A stretch of DNA of 64,000 nt from Gnetum montanum (lineage: Eukaryota; Streptophyta; Gnetopsida; Gnetales; Gnetaceae): positions 206,345 through 270,344 of the forward strand of contig MNCI01011487.1 in assembly GCA_015680685.1 (NCBI GenBank). The letters are read 5' to 3'. The number at the start of each line of letters is the position of its first letter. The stretch's first letter is position 1. The notes under the pieces were generated by a model. The model searched no databases and was not told the DNA's origin. It saw only the letters and a list, made by a program, of their open reading frames with translations. Shown here in pieces: positions 55,556-64,000 of the stretch. The position numbers and the translations under genes are program-made.

Positions 55556-55999
55556 CTATCCTTATATTAGTTAAAAGGATTGAAGGCAATTAACTCGAGG
55601 AGAAATCCTCTACATTAATTCACAAGAATTCACTCATCTTAAACTTTATTTTGGTTTGTGATTTTTTTGATGTTATTTTCCATTCTTAACTAGGATTTGA
55701 TTAGTTTGCTTTTGGTCATTTTGGATGATCAATTGAATTAGGTATTCAAAATTCTTATTTAGGATACCCATTAACCTTGCTTATCTAGGGTTTTTGGAAA
55801 TTTTGGAAATCCTATTTTGTGTTTTCATAATTTTTTGTTGCATTTAGTTGGGTATTCTAATCTTGGTTATGGGTACTCTTAATCATTTTGTAATTTCTTA
55901 TGGGTATTTTTGTAATTTATCTTTGAGGTCCATTTTATCAATGTAGCCAATAAGAAATTAATCTAGGACTTATCCAAGGACATGGATGACTTGAGGGAT

Positions 56000-57000
56000 C
56001 TACTCAAGATTCTTATGCACTAAATGGAAAAGCTTGGAGAAAAGGATGATAACTCAAAATTTTCTTCACCAAAGGCTTGTTAAAGAAGACAACTAGCCAT
56101 GCCAGACATTGAAGATGATTCCTATTTTAGGGGTGAATATGTTTGAGAAGATGAGGAATATGATGGAAACTTTCATTTTGCAATTGTTGGATCAAGATAT
56201 CATAGGTTCAAATTTCTAAGAGGGGGGAACAATGGATCTACCTGTAGGCTTGAAGTGAACCCTAAGGTAAAAATAAAAATCATGTGTAAAGGTTTTCAGG
56301 CATGACTCTAGAATACCTCATGTGGAAGTGAAGACTTTCAATGGAATGCAGGACACTAAATATTTTCTTTCTTGGCTAAAGATCTTGAACAAGTACTTTG
56401 AACTTGAGGATGTAGAAAATCATCAAAAAAGTGTCATACACTAAGAATAAACTTAAGGATATGATACATATTTGGTGGGATAAAGAAATCCATGCTTGCC
56501 TTGTAAGTAATGGAGGTTTAGGCTTTCATCATAGATAAGAGGCAATTCAAAAATTGAAATATCTAAGGCAGGGTGAAAAGAGCATTAAAGATTTCTACAT
56601 GGATTTTCATAAAGCCTTCTAGCAAGAAAAAGGTTCATTGAGGTAAGTATGAGCAAGCATCTAACTTTCAAGAAGGATTAAAGAGGGAATACCAACATGA
56701 GCTAACATTCTATGAGCCCCAAATATTAGATGAGGCTTTTAAATTGGTTCCTAAAGCTAGAAAGAAACTTCAAGGATTTTCTAAGGACAAGGTCCCCAAA
56801 GCTTCTAAGGGTGAGACAGAAGCCAAGTAGAAGGGAAATATTAAAAGAAGATATAAGTGAAAAGCAAGAGAAGCCTAAGGAGGGCCAAGATTCCAAGAAA
56901 GACTACTCTAAGAAAGAAAAGGGTTAAGGAAATGGCTATTCTTTTAAAATTCAATCCTTGAACTATGGTGAGATAGGACACAGATAATGGAAATGTAAGA
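56000..57000 (+). pseudogene. gag-like region of plus-strand gypsy
   Basis: Broken frames read KTFNGMQDTKYFLSWLKIL (about 56332-56390; first F from the preceding codon) and YLRQGEKSIKDFYMDFHK, typical of the gypsy gag domain ('F.G..d...fl.W'). The end is lysine-rich with a finger remnant YGEIGHR-stop-WKCKKPK (56962-57005) in which the first cysteines are lost. Stops are frequent. Confidence 0.75.
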
Positions 57001-57129
57001 AGCCAAAGATTTCCAAGAGTAAAGAATTCAAAACCTTGAAGAAGGAAGAGTTCTTGAATGAAGGTAATTCTTATGATCCTATAATAGAAGATGTAAGTGA
57101 AATTAATTCTTACAATTTCATGAGAAATA

Positions 57130-57430
57130 TAATTGTCAATGAAGATATTATGAGGAAGATGCTCTTTAGGATTGAGGCTAGGTATCTTGATAACGAAAAA
57201 TGGGTACACATTTTGATTAATGGTGGTGCCCATGAAAATGTGATCTATTCTTAGACTATTGCTAAGCTTGGATTGAAGACATTTTAATATCCTAGCCCCT
57301 ATAGAGTTCATTGGCTTTCAAAAAATCATTTGCAAAGAGTAAGGAAGAGGTGCATTTTATCTTTTAAGATTGGTTTCTTTAAAGATAAAGTATATTATGA
57401 CATTCTTCCAATTAATTAAGCTAATGCTAT
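57130..57430 (+). pseudogene. protease of plus-strand gypsy
   Basis: VHILINGGAHENVIYS (57207-57254) stands for the DGGSxxNVIS box of this type of gypsy protease, with aspartate changed to asparagine. Further on AILERPWNFD (about 57426-57455) matches the conserved LGRPW end. It is inactive by the lost aspartate and by stops. Confidence 0.75.
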
Positions 57431-57889
57431 TTTGGAAAGACCTTGGAATTTTGACAACAAGGCTTCTTTTGATGAAGTAAGAAATGTTTAGTTAGTACTA
57501 AGAAAGATGGAATACACGATTTGATCCCTATGACTTGGCAATAGTATAAGAAAAATGTTCCTACAAATGCTATGTCAATCTTGCTAAGTGAGCAAGAATA
57601 TCTACAAGCACATAAAGAAGTTGGGCATGGTTTTATTATGATTTCAACATTTGCAACAACTGAAGGGAAGCTTTCAAATGAATTTCCTCTAGTAGTGCAA
57701 CTCTTAGCATTGGAATTTTCTATTTTTTTCAAGGGAAAATTAAAAGGGTTTCCTCCAATGAGGTCCACTCAACATCAAATTAATTTTATGCCTAGAGCTA
57801 CCATCCCAAATGAGAGAGGTTACTGCATGGCTTTAAATCAAAGAGAGGAGTTGTAAAAGCAAGTGAATTACTCTATAATGGCTTCATTA

Positions 57890-58400
57890 ATGAATCCATT
57901 ACATCTTATTTCATTCTAGCTATACTTGTTCCAAAGAAAGCTAAGGATTGTATTAGAATGTGTAGAGATTTTAGGGTTATTAAGAGGATCACTATCAAGC
58001 ATAGGTTTCCTATCCCTAGAATGAATGACATTCTTGATGTACTTACCAATGCTAAAAATCTCTCCAAGGTTGATTTAAAGAGTGACTATCATCAAATTCG
58101 TATTAGATTAGGATATGAATGGAAAATAATCTTTAAGATACTCAATGTGTTGTATGAATGGTTAGTCATGCCTTTTGAACTAACTAATGCTCTAGTAACA
58201 TTCATGAGATTTATGCATGAAGTTTTGAAGGATCTTATTGGGAAATGTTGTATTTTTTTCTTTGATGACATTCTTATCTATAGTTATAATGAGGAACATG
58301 TCAACACTTGACATTAGTATGACCAATTTTGCATGAGGCCAAATTAGTAATCAATGCCAAGAAATATCATTTTATGAAGAAGTGAATTATTTATTTAGGT
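57890..58400 (+). pseudogene. reverse transcriptase of plus-strand gypsy
   Basis: Open from 57958: MCRDFRVIKRITIKHRFPIP, DLKSDYHQIRIR (58072-58107), YEWLVMPFELTNA, and the catalytic IFFFDDILIYS (58252-58284). It is close to the minus-strand gypsy RT at 61656-62025, so they are likely one family. Stops before and after the domain and the cut at 58645 make it dead. Confidence 0.87.
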
Positions 58401-58645
58401 CATGATGCTTCAAAAAACCTAAGTAGAAATGGAGCTAAGCAAGATCATGATAATCAAGGAGTGGCCTTCACCTAGAGATGTGGAGAAGGTAAGATCTTTT
58501 CTTTATTTGGCTAGTTTATTCTAAATTTTAGTTCTATGACATAACCTATGCTTGCTTATTTGAAGAAAAATTCAGATTTTGTATTGGATGAAGAGAATAA
58601 AAAATCATTTCAATGTTTAAAAGAAAATATTTGTCGTACTCCTGA

Positions 58646-59540
58646 TGAGGACCCAACTTCAATAACCCAAAATTGAAACTAAAGTCTTCAAAATTAAATA
58701 GAAATACAAATGCTAGAAGTAAATGTCTAGGATAGACAAGTGCTCAAGATCTAACATAAACACTCATGTTCACATACAAAATGGCTATGGAGCTTTACAA
58801 CAATGGATGTTCAAATAGATCTCAACATCATTTTCTTCTCACTTCTCTTTCTCTTTGCCAAATTGGATGTTCAAGAGGCTTATTTGTACTTTTTCCTAAG
58901 GTCTTGCCCCATGTTGACATTCAAAATTAAAATTGTAGTCTATGAGAATCCATATAATAACATCCCATGATTGGATAAGACATCTTTGAGGAAGAGGAGA
59001 TGTCCCACTCAAAAGAAATTAGTTCATAAAGAAAACATCTCACAAGTGGTGTAGACATCTTGGATCTAGAGGAGACATACCACTCAAAAGCAATTAGTTC
59101 ATACAGGAGATGTCTTACAAGTGGTGTACACATCTTGAATCTAGAGAAGATGTCTTGTAGATGATGTAGACATCTTTCCAGAGTTGCAAGCTTGTATATG
59201 AGACATCTAGCTAGCATGATAGACATCACACTCTAGAGATGACATCTTTTCTTAGGAGGAGATGTCTACTTTAGGAAGGGAGATGTCTATACTCCAAAGG
59301 AGACATCTATCCTAGTAGGGCCAGAAATAAGGATGCTTATTTTAAGATTTGGAATGTTTAAGTTCCCCTTATCCTAAAATCACTAACTCATCAAAATAGC
59401 CTCAAAACACCTCCAAAAATGTTTAAAAAATAAAAAAACTTAAAGAGATACTACAAATAAACATGAACACTCATAAATAATAGGTAATACACAAAGCACT
59501 CCATTGAGGATGACACATTGATTGGGTGATATCATCATCA
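58646..59540 (-). repeat. 3' LTR of minus-strand gypsy with dense AGACATCT/AGATGTCT boxes
   Basis: On the plus strand it starts TGAGGACCCAAC and ends near ATCATCATCA; the purine-rich GGATGGGAGAGA lies next to it on the minus strand. Between 58975 and 59312 about fifteen copies of AGACATCT or its complement AGATGTCT, some with one change, occur in both orientations. It matches the plus-strand LTR in inverse orientation. Confidence 0.85.
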
Positions 59541-59721
59541 TCTCTCCCATCCTTAAAATTGAAACTTATTTTTAAGTTGGCTGTGTACATAGGATATCAT
59601 TAATCCCCCACAAAGCCAAATATTTCTCATGAATCCAAACTAAATTTTTAGATCCCTTATCATTCTAATGCATCAAGTACTTATGCATCTTTTGGCTCCT
59701 TGTGCTTCTAGCTTTCGTTTC

Positions 59722-61000
59722 TTATAGTACAATAGGTTTCCTTGAAGGCTTGGATGATTTTTGATCTTCAAGTGCATCTTTGAGGATCTCAAGACTATTC
59801 TCCAAGTTAGATGTAAGTACTTTGACATAGAAATAACTCAAAACTAAAATATTGTAAACATAAGAAAATAGAAAATAATTAGGAAAATCAAGCCTATAAG
59901 CATTATCCTTTACTTTCAACTTGATATGAAATGAACTAATCTTCTTCGACTTAAGCTTGGAGAATTTTATATTTTTCAACCACTTCTTTTCCAAATGGAG
60001 ACACACATAATTACCAACATTGAATATCACTTCTTCTTTCCCAAGTTCTTATTTTTAGTAGCTTCTTGTTCCTTACCTTCAAGTTTTGTCTTCACTCTTC
60101 TTATGTAAGTCATGCATGATTTTCTTAAACTTTTAACTAACATGTGCATAATCAATAAATTTTCTCAAATCATCTACCATCCTAAGAGCATAAATATAGT
60201 TTTCCTCAAATGGACTTTTCCCAATTCTAGAATGACAAGAATTATTATAACTAAACTCAAAATATGATAAAATGTTTTTCCATATATTAGGTTGATCCTC
60301 ATAAAGACACCTCAAAATTTTGAGCAATGATTTATTTACAACTTTAGTTTGATCATAAGTTTATAATGATAAAGACTAGAAAAGGAAAATGTTTTATCTA
60401 ACAATTTTCACAATGACCTCCAAAAATGGCTTATAAATTTAGCATTTCTATTGCTTGTGATATTTAACAGGAGACCATGTAATCTTACAAAATTTTGGAA
60501 ATACAAGTGAGCAATATGATATGCATCATTGATCTTATTACAAGGGATAAAATGGATCATTTTAGTGAATTTACCAATAACAAAAAAATAGAATCATGAC
60601 TAGCTTATGTCTTGAAAATTCCACAAATAAAATCCATAGAGATACTTTCTCATGAACATCATTGATCTTATTACAAGGGATAAAATGGATCATTTTAGTG
60701 AATTTACCAACAACAACAAAATAGAATCATGACTAGCTTATGTCTTGGAAATTCCACAAATAAAATCCATAGAGATACTTTCTCATGAACCATTAGAAAC
60801 TGACAAAGGAAAATAATGTCTAGAAATACCCATACCTCCCTAGAATTTCTGGAAAATAGGACACTCTAACAAATTTATTTATATCATTTTTCATACCTAG
60901 TTAATAGTAACTCTTCCCCATAAGTTCATAGTTCTTTGGCTTACCCCTGTGTCCAATCATATTACAATTATTCTTTTCATTTAAAATTCTTGATCTAAAA
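59722..61000 (-). pseudogene. integrase with C-terminal region, minus-strand gypsy
   Basis: 60327-60133 reads WKNILSYFEFSYNNSCHSRI and GKSPFEENYIYAL, the conserved end of the gypsy integrase core ('EFAYN...H.s.g.SPFe'). 60030-59722 reads FNVGNYVCLHLEKKWLKNIK and NAYRLDFP, the 'GD.V.l.L.ke' and 'NAY.LDLP' boxes of the C-terminal domain. It would join element DNA to the chromosome. A 133 bp tandem duplication (60525-60790) disrupts the core. Confidence 0.82.
60525..60790. repeat. 133 bp tandem duplication in gypsy integrase
   Basis: Units 60525-60657 and 60658-60790 begin 'atcattgatcttattacaag' and end 'tttctcatgaac'; they differ at only a few bases. High identity shows that it arose well after the element died or inserted. 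Confidence 0.95.
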
Positions 61001-61655
61001 TCACACTTTGGTATACATACCTTACCATTCTTGAAGAGGATGTCCTGTTGTAAATGATAGTCTTTTTACTTATCCACTCTACGCAACAATGGAGCATTAA
61101 GGTCTTTGCAAACCTCTCTAAAATCAGCATCATGAGAGTACAAAGAAGTCAAGGCCTCCAGTCCTCCTACTTGAGTAGATGAATGATTTACAATATCAAT
61201 TCTTGAAAGAGCATCTGCCACTATATTACTTGTTACACTTCTATGTTTTAGGACAATGTGTATTTCTTGAATCTAATCCACCTATTTCATATGCTTGGCA
61301 CTAAATTTCTTTTATGAATTCAAGAATTATAATTCCTTATGATTAACCAATAATAAAAACTCACTTTCCATCAAATAATGCCTCCAATGTTTTATGGCCT
61401 AAAGTATAACATACAACTCTTTTTCATAGTCACTATTCTTTTTCCATGATTCATTCAATTTTTTAGAGAAAAATGCAATGGGATTACCTTCTTGGAATAG
61501 CATCCCTCCAATTGTAAGTCCACTTGCATCCATCCATTTGAATAGCCAACATTGGAGCACTAAAAATGGTTTTTTTTTTTCAAAGCTTGAAATGATTTTT
61601 CCTTATCTTCATCCCATACAAAATTTATATTCTTCTTCAAACAAGCAATCATAGG
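61001..61655 (-). pseudogene. RNase H region of minus-strand gypsy
   Basis: The minus strand ends this region with NIVADALSRI (about 61225-61190), the typical 'NxVADALSR' end of gypsy RNase H. Earlier parts (61600-61300) are broken but in the right order between reverse transcriptase and integrase. Confidence 0.7.
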
Positions 61656-62025
61656 TCATGCAATAGAACTAAAATTTCTAATAAAACTTCTATAAAAACC
61701 AACCAAATCAAGAAAAGATCTTACCTCCCCTACATCTTTAGGTAAAGGGCACTCCTTGATTATCTTGATCTTTCTTGGTTCCATTGTAACTTGATTTTTG
61801 GAAATGAGATGACTTAGGTAGATAATTTTCTTCTTCATAAAATGACATTTCTTGGGTTTGATTAGCAATATAACCTCACACAAATTTGATGACACCAATC
61901 TTAAGTGATCCACATGTTCCTCCTCATTAGAACATTAGATAAGGATATCATCAAAGAAAATAATATAAAGTTTCCTAGTAAAATCCATTAAAACTTCATG
62001 CATAAGACTCATGAATGTTCCGAGA
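61656..62025 (-). pseudogene. reverse transcriptase of minus-strand gypsy, C-terminal part
   Basis: From 62025: FMSLMHEVLMDF, then the catalytic IIFFDDILI with a TAG where tyrosine stands (YS box), NEEEHVDHLRLVSSNL, and the connection EVRSFLDLVGFYRSFIRNFS (61722-61663). The domain is cut N-terminally at the junction near 62027. The sequence closely resembles 58200-58310. Confidence 0.85.
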
Positions 62026-62026
62026 A

Positions 62027-63824
62027 AACATACATTACGTTAATTATCGTATGTTTTGCTATCAAAATAATATCTTAATAGAATTGCATTATGGGTAATA
62101 AACTAAAGGAAATATTTTATTTTCGAAGGCTATGAGCCCTTCTATAGGTTCTCCCAATCCATGGTTGGATATAATTATTTATAATTTTATTAATGGTAGA
62201 TAGTTAAGTAAGAAGGTATATGTTATGAAAGGTGACTATGCTTAAAACTTCCAACTAATAAGGTTTAATAACCTTACTTCTTCAATAAAGGTGAACGTGA
62301 GGCTTTCATTTTCTGCCTTCCCATATTGAGATGTGAATAATTTTTTTGTAAGCTTTACTATTTATTAAGGTTATAAAGTAAGAGTGATGGAGAATCTTAT
62401 TATATTTGATAGTGAAGGATCTTATCTTATGTAGAGTTAAGAAAATTCCTTTCTCTTCTACACCTTACTCCACATATGATACAATAGTATTGAATGGTTC
62501 AACTTCACCTGTAGATCAAACAAGAACTTGAACATTTATAGATTATTTTTAAGAATTAAAGATGAATGCATGATGAAATAAGTTTAATGCACTTAAAATC
62601 ATATACAAAAATCTTAAATGTAAATATAACTAATTATGCTAACAAGATGAAATAAGATATGTTGCTACAATATTATATTCAACAATAATAAAACTATGAA
62701 AGCCCCTTTTACTACTTTTTAAGTAAGAAAATATTAAGAGAGTAAGTTTAAACTATTTTTGTAAATACTTTTTATGATTTTCTTTATGCATTTATACGAT
62801 AAATAACTAAATTCAAACTACTTGAGTTGATAAAAAAAACAAAAAAGAATGAAAATAGTTCTATAATGCAAAGAAAATGTGTTTGAAGAAAAAACAAGAA
62901 AATAGATGGTTGTATGAAATCCTTCCCTAATCTTAATTAAAATATTTAGTGTAAACTACAAAGAAAATCAAACTTTTTATGATGCAAGGAAAAGGAAAAA
63001 AGCTAATGTGGCCAATGTAAAATAGAAAAGGTTGCAAGGAAAATAAACCATGGAATTCATGTTATTCTCTTTTAGCTTGTTGTTGGTATTATTGTTGAAA
63101 TAATGAAAAATTCATATTGCTAAAAGTCCTTTTTAAAACTCGATGTATTAGAATTTTATAAGTTCTTAAGTTAAAATTTTGGATCATTTTATGATTGATG
63201 AAAATGTTTGACCAAATGTTTGATTATTTTTTATAACTAAAATTTTTCTATAGCATGATTCATCTTTGAATAAATGGAAGTTTCTATTATCGTGATTTGT
63301 AATGGAATTTGTAGATTCTACTAAGGAAAAAAAAAACTACATGCATGTGTATATGTATATGCATCATATATACACCCATATGAAGCATGTATATATGTAG
63401 ATGTGGCATGCATATGTTGTTTAAAAGTGTATGCTTGTACATAGAAGTCATTTGTATAAATAACACATGAAAATTTGTGTTTATATGTATAAATGTTGAA
63501 TAGGCTTAACCAATGAGAAAACATGCATTTGAGAATGTATTCATCTTTGTATTTGATGGCTAAGGTCTTTTAGTGGAGGTTATGTACTAACAATGAATAA
63601 GAACTTTCATGTAGATATTATTATAGGGATCTAATATTAATGTGCAATGGGTACCTAATGGAAAACTAGGTTGATAAAGTCAATTTTTAGTTGACAATGA
63701 TATCGTAACTATGATATCATAGCATAAGCTACATCATTGTATAAATGATATTGAGGGATGTGTGCAGCCTATAAATACAACACTTAGGGTGCATGGATCC
63801 ACATAAGTTTCATTCCATAGTAGC
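62027..63824 (+). repeat. long direct repeat with LTR promoter (right copy)
   Basis: Same order and orientation as 31391-33205, with few differences. It starts inside the reverse transcriptase of the minus-strand gypsy. The last part (from about 63672) is LTR U3 with decayed palindromes and TATAAATA at 63770-63777. It is cut after GTAGC (63820-63824) by another LTR. Confidence 0.85.
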
Positions 63825-64000
63825 TGATGAGTGGCGAGGTACCCCCACACTCAACCATACGAAACGAGCGTAGCACGCGCGATCTGGTCAAACTCCACAA
63901 ACTAAATGCCTAAACGCCCCATGGAACACTTGGGGTTAATCATTCATTGTCTTCCCAAACTTACTTGTTGTTGTCACGGTGTATGGTTAAGTAAGTCCGA
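63825..64000 (-). repeat. LTR of element-1 family at the window edge (partial)
   Basis: Starts TGATGAGTGGCGAGGTACCC, as at 2729, and stays similar to 2729-2903 to the end of the window. It is inserted in the U3/R of the repeat at 62027-63824. The rest of the element lies outside the window. Confidence 0.92.

Larger units (their letters stand above)
54713..58645 (+). mobile_element. Ty3/gypsy element, plus strand (5' LTR to RNase H start)
   Basis: 5' LTR 54713-55555, gag-like region 56000-56990, protease 57150-57420, reverse transcriptase 57890-58400, and the first part of the RNase H region, cut at 58645 by the LTR of a related gypsy element in the opposite direction. Gag and pol are interrupted by stops. 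The LTR entered a copia fragment. The remaining 3' half is not in the window, consistent with nested insertion at 58645. Confidence 0.85.
58646..62026 (-). mobile_element. Ty3/gypsy element, minus strand (RT to 3' LTR), 5' half cut
   Basis: Read leftward: reverse transcriptase from 62025, RNase H (about 61600-61190), integrase (about 61000-60050), integrase C-terminal region (60030-59722), polypurine tract (59541-59552), 3' LTR (59540-58646). It is inserted in the RNase H region of the plus-strand gypsy and cut at about 62027 by a further insertion. All domains have stops and shifts. Confidence 0.85.

Noticed and set aside
63321-63524. Minus-strand frame rich in tyrosine and histidine
   Set aside because: It arises from alternating 'catatg/tatata' words in the long direct repeat and is not conserved as a frame in the left copy near 32700-32880.
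31391-63824. A single giant LTR element of about 32 kb with viral cargo
   Set aside because: The right repeat starts inside a gypsy reverse transcriptase without a polypurine tract, and the interior contains elements in both orientations with their own LTRs. Two separate insertions fit better.

Overview
The window is nuclear DNA of a seed plant with a large, repeat-filled genome. It is AT-rich, and apart from one small duplicated open frame every recognisable coding stretch belongs to a retrotransposon, a rolling-circle transposon or an endogenous plant pararetrovirus, nearly all broken by stops and frameshifts. I infer a gymnosperm-like or other giant-genome plant from the great age range of the repeats and the abundance of caulimovirid-like DNA; no host gene fixes the species. 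Left part (1-10233): an old Tat-like Ty3/gypsy relic on the minus strand is split by a complete 7.1 kb LTR element (2729-9862) with a 5 bp target duplication GTAAT. That element carries gag and protease but no reverse transcriptase, and its U3 holds CGATATCG-type palindromes just before the TATA box. The same LTR family returns at 19086-19889 (5' end of a second element with gag at 17003-18960), as a perfect solo LTR at 29233-30309 (target duplication ATATG), in a diverged form at 33038-33921, and at the right edge from 63825. Middle part (10234-30430): two diverged copies of one host segment, A (10234-16740) and B (20510-30430), each hold a small minus-strand gene or pseudogene with two hydrophobic segments (14147-14560 and 24556-24919). 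The copies act as each other's empty sites. A received a GC-rich 5'-truncated LINE (11193-13234, 15 bp target duplication) and contains an L1 reverse-transcriptase relic. B received a PIF1-helicase, Helitron-like unit (about 25585-28355), a 0.5 kb foldback (28356-28861), a SINE-like insert (22486-22608, 16 bp target duplication) and the solo LTR. Right part (31391-64000): a mosaic of viral and transposon pieces with abrupt junctions. A caulimovirid-like genome (about 35100-40085, plus strand) lies between gag fragments in opposite orientation. A second, different caulimovirid follows as two near-unit-length copies in head-to-head orientation (minus about 41515-48104, plus 48105-54426), each opened at a different point of the circular map; the plus copy begins and ends at the same 14 bp viral sequence. 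A 0.3 kb Ty1/copia fragment and a stack of nested insertions follow: plus-strand gypsy, minus-strand gypsy, a repeat starting near 62030, and another LTR at 63825. No intact transposase, integrase or viral gene was found. The region records insertion, decay by C-to-T change at likely methylated sites, and illegitimate joining.
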